Shown piece by piece: positions 9,221 to 19,526 of a stretch of DNA of 64,000 nucleotides. This stretch comes from Marinomonas rhodophyticola (lineage in GTDB: Bacteria > Pseudomonadota > Gammaproteobacteria > Pseudomonadales > Marinomonadaceae), in assembly GCF_026113935.1 (NCBI RefSeq), contig NZ_JAPEUL010000012.1, positions 372,001 to 436,000 of the forward strand, read 5' to 3'. Under the pieces are notes generated by a model that saw only the letters and a list, made by a program, of their open reading frames with translations, had not been told where the DNA came from and made no database searches. The position numbers and the translations under genes are program-made. Every line of letters starts with the position of its first letter. The first letter of the stretch is position 1.

Positions 9221-11855
9221 ATGAAAGAGAGTCAGCCATCTGCGATTTATTTAAAAGACTATAAAGTTCCTCCTTTTCTCATTGATAAAACAGAATTAAC
9301 GTTTGATTTGGATGAGACGACTACGATTGTGACGTCTCGTCTGCATATGCGTCGTAATCCAGCGTTTGGCAAATCCACTGCGCCTTTAATTTTAGACGGT
9401 GGAGAAGAGGTCAAGTTGATTGGTGTCGCGATGGACGATTACGAATTGCCTCCGGAAGAATACCGCATCAGCGAAGATAAGCTGATCATTACGGCAACTG
9501 CGGATGAGTTTGTGTTGACCTGCGAAACCTTGATTGAACCGCAAAATAACACGCGTCTTGAAGGTTTATACCGTTCGTCTTCCATGTTCTGCACTCAATG
9601 TGAAGCGGAAGGTTTCCGTCACATTACGTATTATCTAGATCGTCCAGATGTAATGTCTGTTTTTACAACAACGATCATTGCTGATGAAGCCCGTTATCCA
9701 GTGATGTTGTCCAACGGAAATGAAGTGGAGCGTGGCAAAACTGATGAAGGTAAAACGGTTGTGGTATGGCACGATCCATTTCCTAAGCCGGCTTACCTTT
9801 TTGCCTTGGTGGCAGGGAATTTAGCGGTAAAAAATGATGTCTTTATAACGCAAAGTCAGCGTGAAATTAAATTGCAAATATTCACAGAGTCTCACAACAT
9901 CGACAAGGTCGATTACGCGATGGAAGCTCTAAAGCGTTCTATGCGTTGGGATGAAGAAACCTACGGACGTGAATACGATTTAGACATTTTTATGATCGTT
10001 GCTGTCGATGACTTCAATATGGGCGCCATGGAAAACAAAGGATTGAATATTTTCAATTCCTCTTGTTTGTTGGCGAAGTCCAGAAACCACAACGGACGAC
10101 ACTTATCTGCGGGTTGAAGCCATTGTTGCTCATGAATATTTCCATAATTGGTCTGGCAACCGTGTGACCTGCCGTGATTGGTTCCAATTAAGTTTAAAGG
10201 AAGGTTTTACTGTATTCCGCGATCAAACCTTCTCTGCTGATATGCATTCTGAAACCGTAAAACGTGTAGAAGACGTGTCTTTTCTGAAAACAGCGCAGTT
10301 TGCTGAAGATGCGGGTCCGATGGCGCATCCTGTTCGTCCTGCGTCTTTTATTGAAATCTCCAATTTTTATACGCTAACGGTTTATGAAAAAGGAGCTGAA
10401 ATTGTACGAATGATTCATACGCTGTTAGGTGCGGAGAAGTTTCGTGCTGGTTCGGATTTGTATTTTGATCGTCATGATGGCCAAGCGGTGACGTGCGATG
10501 ACTTTGTTGCCGCTATGCAAGACGCTTCGGGAGTCGATTTATCTCAGTTCAAGCGTTGGTATTCGCAAGCTGGAACACCTGTGGTTACCGTGACCGATAG
10601 CTATGAAGAGTCAACGGGTACGTATCGCTTGGTCATGACGCAGCACACGCCAGCAACGCCTGGGCAACCAACGAAATTGCCATTGCATATTCCTGTTCGT
10701 GTTGGTTTATTGAGTCAGCAGGGTGATGTTTTGTCTGCGCAAGTCAATGGTGTCGCAGCAGAAGATCATGTGCTGCATTTGAAAGCGAATGAGCAAGAGT
10801 TTGTGTTTACGGGGTTGACGTCTCGCCCAGTGCCGTCTTTGCTGCGCAGTTTCTCTGCACCAGTAAAATTACGTTATGAGTATTCCGCAAAAGATTTGCT
10901 GCTACTATTGTCAGCGGATTCTGATGGTTTTAATCGTTGGAGTGCGTCGCAACAATTGGCCGTGAATGAGTTAACATTGTTGATTAATCAGGCGATTAAG
11001 GGAGATGAACTGAGTATTGAATCTCAGCTAATCCAAGGATTTAAAGCCTTGTTGAGTGATGCTGCACTTGATCCCGCTATGGTGGCTTTGATTCTTGCGT
11101 TACCAAGCCAAGCCTATTTGTCTGAACTGGCTGATCCCATTTACCCAGCCGCCATTAAGCAGGCACGACAACACTTAAAGGCGCAACTGGCCAATGCATT
11201 GTCAGCGGACTTTGAGCGAGCGTATCGCGAACATAAAATTCATGGTGAATATCAAGCAACCGCAGAAGACATTGCTCATCGTTCTCTAAAAAATATAGCG
11301 TTATCGTATTGGGTAGAAACTGGAAGTGAGCTTGCTCAGCAAGAGCTGGTGACACAATTTCAGACAGCAAACAACATGACAGATCAATTTTCAGCTTTGT
11401 CTATTGCCGTTCATTCTCAACATCCTAAGGCGGCTGAGCTACTGGCTGATTTTTATGAGCAATGGCAGTCTGAACCATTGGTTGTCAATAAGTGGTTAAT
11501 GCTCAGCGCGAGCCAAGAGCAAGAGAATGCTTTATCGACAGTCAAAGGCTTGTTGGAGCATCCTGCTTTTGACTTGAAAAATCCGAACAAAGTTCGCTCT
11601 GTTCTTGGTGGTTTTGGTCAAAGCGTTTCAGGTTTTCATAAGGCGGATGGCAGTGGCTATCAGTTCCTTGCAGATCAAATTATTGTATTAAATAAGCGTA
11701 ATCCACAGATTGCTTCTAGACTTTGTACACCGTTGACTCGATGGAAAAAACTGCAACCAGAGTTAAGTGTAAAAATGAAAGCAGAACTTGAGCGTATTTT
11801 GGCCGAAGATTTATCAAAAGACGTTTTTGAGGTTGTCTCTAAAAGTTTGGCATAA
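9221..11855 (+). CDS. pepN: Aminopeptidase N (M1 metallopeptidase), frameshifted
   Basis: This cytosolic zinc enzyme removes N-terminal residues from peptides. The joined length is about 878 residues (E. coli PepN 870). The substrate-binding GAMEN motif is present (DDFNMGAMENKGLN). The zinc site HEYFH followed by NWSGNRVT appears at about 10131-10170, and the downstream Glu region EGFTVFRDQ is intact. The frame changes near 10078-10085, between the GAMEN and HEXXH motifs; the second frame continues with SETTTDDTYLRVEAIVAHEY. Both halves are well conserved, so a base-call error is likely. Start ATG 9221 has TAGGAGAG upstream. A terminator follows. Confidence 0.92.
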
Positions 11856-11928
11856 CAGGTTCAACATAATAGCTTCAATATCTGTTGCTACTGGTTGCGT
11901 GCTTTTAAGTGTGTGTAAAAAACACTCA

Positions 11929-11962
11929 AAACCTTCATGGCTTTCCCCATGGAGGTTTTTTT
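11929..11962 (+). terminator. Rho-independent terminator after pepN
   Basis: AAACCTTCATGG pairs with CCATGGAGGTTT (one wobble), followed by a T tract ending at 11962. It closes the yeaC-pepN gene run. Confidence 0.8.
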
Positions 11963-12067
11963 AGGCCATAATTCAAAGTTCTTTACCTGTTCTTTGCATT
12001 CTGTACGCAAATCTGGCATAAGAGTGTTAACCTATTGTCGACCTTGATTTTATTTAAGGAGCGAAAA

Positions 12068-13638
12068 ATGAAAGCACGTACGACGATTTTAATTCCGATC
12101 ACGTTGGGGCTGATGATGTCTGCTTGTAGTACGACATCACGTCAACAAACTGATGGAATAACTGAACCTGTTAATAATCAGATAGAATCACCTTTACAGA
12201 GTTCGGAAGTCAGTCCTAAGGAAAGCGAATTAGAAAAAGCATTAGAGTCCAAAGTTTCTCTTATCGATACGTTACAGCAGCAATTAGCAGCCAATAAAAA
12301 GCAATTGTTTGCGCTTAATCAATCTCTTGATGAAAAAGACGCAAAGATAGCGGCTTTGCAAAAATCCGCTAATAATGCCGAAAATTTGATGGCATTAGAA
12401 GAACAGAAAAAGTTACGTCAGGCTCTAGAGTCCCGCTACGCTGCGTTGAAGCTTGATAATGATTTACTCGTGCGTCGTATTAGCCAATTGGAAAATGAAA
12501 ATACATCTTTAAAGAGCCAAGTATCAAGCCTAGAAAACATGCCAACGTCTCAAGATGACTTTAAGCAAAGTTACCTTGCATTGTTGAGCGATAATACTGA
12601 GTTACAAAAAAAATACGCTAATTTAGAAGCGGATAATCAGATTAATCAGCAAAGACTCAGTGCGTTAAAAAAAGAAAATCTCATGTTGGGAGAGTCCTAT
12701 CTGATGCCCGTGCTCAGCACCAAGTTTTATGGGATAAAATTCGTGCGTTAAGTGGTGATGGGGCGGCTGAACCTTTGCCTTCTGAAGGCGCAGACGCAAC
12801 ATTAATGTCGAATGGTACTGTTGATTATGAGCGTGAAAATGCTCAGTTGCGTGTAGAGCTTGCCGATTTAAGAAATCAAATGGCGGCACAAAAATCCCTG
12901 ATTGATGAATACAAACGTGACGTATTGAAATTAGAGGCGGCGCTTGATGAAGGGGCTGATTACGCTGCGCGTTGGAAGGATCTTGATAATAAATTGGCAC
13001 AAGCCCTACAAAATAATGCCTTACTCACTGATCAATTAAATACAGCGAGTGCTGCATTAGCTGCTAGTCAAGCGGAGCTTGCAGCTTTGTCTGCTCGCCT
13101 AGCCAGCACACAACAGGCATTAGAGTCCAAAGAAAACAGTGGTATTTCGATTGCTGCGGCAATAGATGCTCTGCAATTGCAACTTAGCTCAACATTGCAG
13201 AATGTTCAATGGCAGCTGCCAAGCGAAGTCTCTTTGCATAATAACTTTGAAATTTTAGTGTCGGCTGAGGTTCAGCCTTCGCTTTCTGGACAGAGTTATC
13301 AGGCAGAATTAGTAACAGACAGTGATATTCAGATGGTAAGTGATAGCATTGCGACGGCTGTCGTTCAAAATGGTCGTTTGCAGTGGCGTTGGCGCGTGGC
13401 GGGGTTAAACGAAAAACCGGATGCACAACTGAATTTGTTTGTCAGTCAGCAAATCAGCTTCCAAGATCAAACGATTCAGAAGCAGGTCTATCGTGGTAAT
13501 GAAACTTTGTCTTTGATTAACACTAATTGGTTTGAAAAATATGGCTATTGGGCAGGGGCAATTTTACTTGCTTTACTAGGTGGGTTTTTCATTGGTCGCC
13601 TGAATAAAAGCAAAAACAATCAAGAATTGAATTCTTAA
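12068..13638 (+). CDS. Coiled-coil lipoprotein with C-terminal transmembrane helix, frameshifted
   Basis: I do not recognise the family. The joined product is about 523 residues. It starts with a lipoprotein signal (GLMMSAC, Cys 20, Ser at +2, which is an outer-membrane sorting residue in the Lol rule). Residues about 50-230 and 250-370 are heptad-like coiled coil rich in Leu, Gln, Glu and Lys. A beta-rich domain of about 130 residues follows, then one hydrophobic helix (YWAGAILLALLGGFFIG) and a short basic tail (RLNKSKNNQ). The frame changes near 12692-12705; the second frame continues SDARAQHQVLWDKIRALSG. AAGGAG lies seven bases before ATG 12068. It could bridge the two membranes (see findings). 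Confidence 0.7.
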
Positions 13639-13657
13639 ATTTTCTGCTATAGTAAAA

Positions 13658-13690
13658 TTGCAAAGTCGATACAATATGTCGACTTTGCAA
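13658..13690. repeat. 12-bp perfect inverted repeat upstream of metH
   Basis: TTGCAAAGTCGA (13658-13669) and TCGACTTTGCAA (13679-13690) form a perfect 12-bp hairpin with a 9-nt loop, 20 bp after the coiled-coil lipoprotein gene. The following bases are pyrimidine-rich but not a plain T tract. It may be a terminator for the upstream gene or an operator for metH. Confidence 0.5.
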
Positions 13691-13795
13691 CTCTTTCCCT
13701 CTCGTATCATTCAACTCCGCATTACTTTTTTTCAACGCCAAAAGCATGACTTTTCGGTATAGTATCCTCGCATATTCTTTTTTGAGGTGGTGAGC

Positions 13796-16700
13796 GTGGT
13801 AAAGTCCGATTCGTATTCTATTATTGAGAAACGATTAGCTGAAAACGTATTGATCTTAGATGGCGCTATGGGCACCATGATTCAATCGTATAAATTAGAA
13901 GAACAAGATTATCGCGGTGAACGTTTTGCTGATTGGAACAGTGACTTAAAAGGCAACAATGACCTACTTTCTCTGACTCAGCCAAAGATCATTAAAGACA
14001 TTTATACCAGCTACCTTGCCGCTGGCGCCGATATCATTGAAACCAACACCTTTAACGCCAATTATATTTCCATGCTTGACTATCACATGGAAGATCTTAG
14101 CTACGAGCTTAATTTTGAATCTGCTCGTTTAGCGCGTGAAGCCGCAGATGAATTTACTCAACAAAATCCAGACAAGCCACGTTTTGTTGCCGGTGCAGTT
14201 GGTCCGACTAGCCGTACTTGTACTATTTCGCCGGATGTAAACGATCCAGGGTTTCGTAATGTGCATTTTGATGAGCTTGTTGCGGCCTATACCACAGCGG
14301 TTGATGGTTTAATCAAGGGTGGCGTTGATATTATTCTTATCGAGACAATTTTCGATACATTGAATGCCAAAGCCGCTATTTACGCGGTATTAGATTATTT
14401 CGAAAAAACTGGCGTTCGTTACCCGATCATGATTTCAGGCACTATTACGGATGCCTCAGGTCGTACTTTATCTGGCCAAACCACTGAAGCTTTTTGGAAT
14501 TCTATCTCTCATGCTAAGCCGATTTCTGTAGGTTTGAACTGTGCTTTGGGGCCAAAAGAGCTGCGTCAATATGTTGAAGAACTTTCACGTATTGCGGATA
14601 CGCATGTCTCTGCTCACCCTAACGCAGGCTTACCAAATGCATTTGGTGAATACGATGAGTCACCAGAGGAAATGTTGGAAGAAATTCAGGGCTGGGTGGA
14701 CTCAGGCTTTTTGAACATCATTGGTGGTTGTTGCGGTACGTCACCAGAACACATTGCTACCTTCGCCAAAGCTTTTGCTGATGCGACGCCTCGTGTTATT
14801 CCTGTTATTGAAAAAGCGTGTCGGTTGTCCGGTTTAGAGCCGTTTAATATTGACGGTAATAGTTTGTTTGTGAACGTCGGTGAGCGTACCAACGTGACGG
14901 GAACTCGGCGATGTTTAAACGTCTTATTAAAGAAGGGGATTTTGATACCGCGCTGGATGTGGCACGTCAACAAGTGGAAAACGGTGCCCAAATCATCGAC
15001 ATCAACATGGACGAAGGCATGTTGGATTCGCAGGCTGCCATGGAGCGTTTTCTTAAGCTTATCGCATCAGAACCAGATATTTCTCGCGTACCTATCATGC
15101 TTGATTCTTCGAAATGGGAGATTTTAGAAGCTGGACTGAAATGGATTCAAGGTAAAGGCGTCGTTAACTCTATCAGTATGAAAGAGGGCGAAGATAAGTT
15201 CCGTGAGCAAGCTCGTAAACTCATGAAATACGGTGCAGCCGTTATTGTCATGGCGTTTGACGAAGTAGGGCAAGCGGATACCCGTGCTCGCAAGATCGAG
15301 ATTTGTCGCCGTTCGTATCATATTTTGGTTGATGAAGTCGGCTTTCCGCCAGAAGACATTATTTTTGATCCAAATATTTTTGCGATTGCCACTGGGATAG
15401 AAGAGCATAACCGTTACGCTTTAGACTTCATTGAGGCAACAGGCGACATTACTCGTGAATTGCCTTATGCCAAGGTATCGGGTGGTGTGTCGAACGTTTC
15501 CTTCTCGTTCCGTGGCAATAACCCTGTTCGCGAAGCGATTCACGCTGTGTTCTTGTATCATGCCATCAAACAGGGCATGACAATGGGGATTGTTAATGCG
15601 GGGCAGCTTGCGCTGTATGAAGATATTCCACCTAAGCTGCGTAATGCGGTAGAGGACGCAGTACTGAACCGCACTCCCGATGCAACGGACAATCTACTTG
15701 CGATGGCGGGTGAATTTGCCGGCAATGGCGAAGTGGCTGAAAAAGAAACCCAAGAGTGGCGAGGGTTATCAGTGTCAGATCGTCTTAGTCATGCACTGGT
15801 CAAAGGTATTACGGAATTTATTGATGAAGACACTGAAGAGGCGCGCCAGGCTTTTGCTCGTCCATTAGAAGTCATTGAAGGGCCATTAATGGATGGCATG
15901 AGCATCGTTGGTGATTTGTTTGGTTCTGGGAAAATGTTTTTACCACAAGTGGTAAAATCGGCTCGTGTTATGAAGAAGGCCGTTGCCTACTTGATGCCCT
16001 TTATCGAGGAAGAAAAACGCCTAAACATGGACACTGCATCGTCTAGTAATGGCAAAATTGTCATGGCAACAGTGAAAGGCGATGTACATGATATCGGTAA
16101 AAATATCGTCGGTGTTGTGCTGCAGTGTAATAACTTTGAAGTCATTGATCTTGGCGTCATGGTGCCTGCCGAAAAAATCTTGCGTACGGCGAAAGAAGAG
16201 GGCGCAGACATGATTGGCTTGTCAGGCTTGATCACGCCGTCACTCGATGAAATGGTGCACGTAGCGAAAGAAATGGAGCGCCAAGGGTTTAACTTACCGG
16301 TGATGATTGGCGGTGCGACCACATCAAAAGCGCATACCGCGGTAAAAATCGAACAAAATTACAAGCGTAATCAAGTGGTTCATGTCACTAACGCTTCTCG
16401 AAGTGTGGGGGTTGCTAGCGCCTTATTAAGCAAAGATACAGAGCGCCGTCAAAAATTTGTGGATGAGATCAAAGCGGATTACGAGAAAACGCGTATTCGT
16501 TATAAGGATCGAGCCAAAGCTGGTCGACGAGTTTCCTTGGATAAAGCGCGTCAGAACAAACCACCTATTCAATTCGATGGTCATGTTGTTCAACCTAAGA
16601 AATTGGGTGTAACTGTACTGACCGAAAAGGACATCGATCTTAATGTGGTTAAAGATTACATTGATTGGACGCCATTTTTCCAAACATGGGAATTGGCAGG

Positions 16701-17533
16701 CGCTTACCCGCGTATTTTAACCGATGATGTGGTGGGTGTTGAGGCAACGCGAGTCTACCAAGACGCGCTAAACATGCTCGATGAAGTGATCGCAACACAG
16801 TGCTTGCAAGCACGTGCCGTGGTGGGGTTGTTCCCTGCCAACCAAGTGAATCATGATGACATCGAAATTTATGCGGATGAATCTCGTGGCGACGTGATTG
16901 AGCGCTTGTCTTTCCTTCGTATTCAGAACGAACTCACCGCACCAGGTAAATATAATCACAGTTTAGCGGACTTCGTTGCACCAAAGGACAGTGGTGTCGC
17001 GGACTATATTGGCGCGTTTGCTTGTGCAGCAGGCTTTGGTATTGATCCTTTGGTGGCAAAATATGAAGCGGATCATGATGATTATAACTCTATTATGATA
17101 AAAGCCGTTGCTGACCGATTGGCGGAAGCAACGGCAGAATATTTACACGAAAAAGTGCGTAAAGAGTTTTGGGGGTATGCCGAAGCGGAAGAGTCTCACC
17201 AATGAACAATTGATCAAAGAAAAATACCAAGGTATTCGTCCAGCGCCTGGCTATCCAGCCTGTCCTGACCATACTGAAAAAGCCAAACTTTGGACTTTGT
17301 TGGGGGTGAAGGAGAAGATTGATATGGAGATCACAGAAAGCTTTGCTATGCTGCCAACAGCGGCGGTAAGTGGCTGGTATTTTGCTCATCCAGATGCAAC
17401 TTACTTTGGTGTTGGCAAGATTGGTCCAGATCAGGTGGATGATTACGCTGAGCGAAAAGGAATGAGTAAAGATGACGCTGAACGATGGTTAGCTCCCAAT
17501 CTTGGTTACGACCCTGAAGACGATCGTATTTAA
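13796..17533 (+). CDS. metH: Cobalamin-dependent methionine synthase, frameshifted twice
   Basis: This enzyme transfers a methyl group from 5-methyltetrahydrofolate via cobalamin to homocysteine. All four modules are present in order: homocysteine-binding domain (zinc Cys in GLNCALG and [10 protein letters not shown]), pterin-binding domain ([17 protein letters not shown]), cobalamin domain ([10 protein letters not shown], the axial His) and the SAM-dependent activation domain. Joined length is about 1,245 residues (E. coli 1,227). Frame changes lie near 14895-14910 and 17190-17197, each with the neighbouring frame continuing family sequence. The frame is open from GTG 13787, but GTG 13796 has better spacing from GAGG at 13784. 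btuR lies next downstream, which fits B12 use. Confidence 0.93.
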
Positions 17534-17553
17534 ACGTTTTTAGTCCATTTTTG

Positions 17554-17595
17554 AAAACCTAATTTGTGTCATCCATAAGCGCAAATTAGGTTTTT
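17554..17595 (+). terminator. Rho-independent terminator after metH
   Basis: AAACCTAATTTG pairs with CAAATTAGGTTT around a loop of about 15 nt, followed by T residues. It separates metH from btuR. Confidence 0.75.
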
Positions 17596-17615
17596 CTACT
17601 TTAAAGGGTGTTTAC

Positions 17616-18222
17616 ATGTCAAAAACAGTCAAAGATCCCGAATTACACAAAAAACGTATGCAAGCCATTAAGTCTCATGTGGATAAACGCATTGCGAAAG
17701 CACAAGAAGACAAAGGCACATTTGTGTTATTAACTGGAAATGGCAAAGGCAAATCCAGTTCCGCATTGGGAATGGTCGCCCGTGCTTTAGGTCATGGTAT
17801 GAAGGTCGGGGTGGTGCAACCTCAAAGGGGAATGGAACACAGGCGAGATTGATTTCTTTAAAAAGCAAAAAAATGTGCAATGGGAGATCATGCCTGCGGG
17901 ATTTACTTGGGAGACTCAAAATCGTGAATCTGATATTGCTTCGTCAGAGCAAGCATGGGAAAAAGCGGCCGCCATGCTAGCAGACCCTAGCATCGATTTG
18001 GTGGTTCTTGATGAGTTAACCTATTTATTGCATTACGAGTATTTACTTGAGGATAGGGTATTAAAAGCCCTGATGGACCGTCCCGAAGCACAACATTTAG
18101 TTGTTACTGGGCGTGGAGCTTCGGATGCTTTAATTGAGCTTGCTGATACGGTTAGTGAGATCAAAGAGGTAAAACATGCCTTCAAAAGAGGAATAAAAGC
18201 GCAAAAAGGGCTGGAGTTTTAA
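17616..18222 (+). CDS. btuR: Cob(I)yrinic acid a,c-diamide adenosyltransferase, frameshifted
   Basis: The enzyme (BtuR/CobO/CobA type) attaches the adenosyl group to cobalt in corrinoids. The P-loop reads TGNGKGKSSSALG and lies after a basic helical N-terminus; DLVVLDELTYLL (Walker B region) and VVTGRGA are also present. Joined length is about 201 residues, as in the family. The frame is lost near 17815-17825, just after MKVGVVQ; the other frame continues KGEWNTGEIDFFK. ATG 17616 has AAAGGGTG upstream. Being next to metH suggests a local B12 function, but a terminator separates them and I see no cobalamin riboswitch. Confidence 0.9.
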
Positions 18223-18318
18223 TGCCTTGTCGTTTTATATTAGTCTGCTAATGATTTGTAAAATATTCTAATAACAACAAGATTATAATCTTTAATTCTC
18301 AATCAAATAGAGGTTTTT

Positions 18319-18672
18319 ATGGCAACCATTGAGCGCATGGAAGTTGGTCAACGTATGAGTCGTATCGTTAAGCATAATGAGACGGTGTATTTATGTGGCC
18401 AAGTTGGTGCGGATGCGAATACGGACATTACCGAGCAAACACGAACAATGCTGAATAAGGTAGATGTTTTGCTTGAGCAAGCTGGTACGGATAAATCTTA
18501 CATATTGTCTGCAACTATTTATCTTCGAGATATGAAAGATTTTACGGCTATGAACGCAGTTTGGGATTCGTGGATTCCCGAGGGGCATGCTCCTGCCAGA
18601 GCGTGTGTTGAAGCCAGACTAGCACGACCTGAGTTGTTGGTCGAAATATCCGTTGTTGCTGCGTTGCAATAA
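18319..18672 (+). CDS. RidA/YjgF/UK114 family protein
   Basis: The 117-residue product belongs to the Rid superfamily, whose archetype hydrolyses reactive enamine/imine intermediates from PLP enzymes. The motif [21 protein letters not shown] near the C-terminus carries the conserved Arg and Glu; the middle contains YLRDMKDF. It looks closer to the YoaB-type subgroup than to archetypal RidA. ATG 18319 has AGAGG upstream. A strong terminator follows. Confidence 0.88.
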   Translation: MATIERMEVGQRMSRIVKHNETVYLCGQVGADANTDITEQTRTMLNKVDVLLEQAGTDKSYILSATIYLRDMKDFTAMNAVWDSWIPEGHAPARACVEARLARPELLVEISVVAALQ

Positions 18673-18682
18673 TCCTTCAGAG

Positions 18683-18725
18683 CAAACTAACGATTGATGT
18701 CTTTGTGCTATCGTTAGTTTGTTTT
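18683..18725. terminator. Terminator between ridA-like gene and the cNMP-binding gene
   Basis: CAAACTAACGAT and ATCGTTAGTTTG form a 12-bp perfect stem, followed by TTTT on the plus strand. The convergent gene ends at 18724, so the hairpin may work in both directions. Confidence 0.75.
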
Positions 18726-19218
18726 AATTTCTTTTAACGACGACATCATTCTCTACTAAGGCATTACTCAAAACACGAATGGTTCTTGCCATATCCCTAG
18801 AGAGATTCATCAGCAAGATACCAAAATCGAATGGATATTGATCGTGCAAATCACTAAATAGCTGACTGGAAATTTCCAAAAGCAAGCAGTCTTCTAAAGC
18901 GTAAAGGCTGCCAACACGTTCATGCAATGCAATCATGGAAACAAAGCCAATCGCTTCACCAAAACTAATGGTTCGCGTACGTGTTTTCTTTTCACCATGC
19001 TGTTTGTAAAAATCCAGCTTTCCATGCAGCACTGCGTGGAAGCTATTGCCTTTACTGCCATAGGCAAAAATTTCATCGCCCTCACTAACGTTATGCAACA
19101 CACCATTTTCTAATAAGAATTGAATGGCATTATCAGATAGTGCTCCAAAAATTGATCCCTCTTTCAGATGTTTAGGTGATATGTCATACCTTACTTGTTT
19201 TTTTAAGACGGTTTTCAC
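18724..19218 (-). CDS. Cyclic nucleotide-binding domain protein without a DNA-binding domain
   Basis: The protein carries one cNMP-binding (CAP_ED) beta-barrel: the phosphate-loop equivalent is SFGEAIGFVSMIALHERVGS, where the family expects FGExAL plus RxA. The Arg-Ala signature is replaced by RVGS, so cyclic nucleotide binding is uncertain. No helix-turn-helix is present; the C-terminus is a helix followed by a short basic end (VVVKRN). The frame is open from GTG 19233, but GTG 19218 has GGAGG five bases upstream and is preferred. About 164 residues. It faces ybiT divergently. Its partner is unknown. Confidence 0.75.
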   Translation of the reverse strand: MKTVLKKQVRYDISPKHLKEGSIFGALSDNAIQFLLENGVLHNVSEGDEIFAYGSKGNSFHAVLHGKLDFYKQHGEKKTRTRTISFGEAIGFVSMIALHERVGSLYALEDCLLLEISSQLFSDLHDQYPFDFGILLMNLSRDMARTIRVLSNALVENDVVVKRN

Positions 19219-19526
19219 TGTTTCCTCCGCCACTATTGGGTCTTTTTATGTCATCGGCTACAAAATACTTTTCTAAAGAGCCTAAGCAATAATTATAGTT
19301 TTAGGCTTATTCAGCCAATAACGATAGGAGTATTTTGTATTCTCTAGTAACTCTTATGAGGCTCAATGTAACAGTAAGTTCCAGCTTTTTTGTGGAATAT
19401 GTGTTTTCTCTCTTAAAGACTGTTGTCAAACTGTGCGATAATGCCTTATGTCATTTTCACTCTAGCCGTTTTATTGACTTAAGACTGGAGTGCTCTAATT
19501 TACCTCATGATAAACGGAAGAATACT
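19219..19526. other. Divergent intergenic region between the cNMP-binding gene and ybiT
   Basis: These 308 bases contain no convincing gene. An AGCCTAA / TTAGGCT inverted repeat lies around 19278-19311 and the region is AT-rich, as expected for divergent promoters. The frame of ybiT stays open back to 19335, but the amino acids encoded there do not match the family, so this stretch is read as untranslated leader. Confidence 0.5.

Noticed and set aside
13639-13795. Cobalamin or SAM riboswitch in front of metH
   Set aside because: The gap is short and shows no B12 box or SAM-riboswitch helices; only a simple palindrome is present.
19335-19526. N-terminal extension of ybiT
   Set aside because: The frame is open but the residues do not match the family, and TTG 19527 has a good ribosome-binding site and the exact family start.
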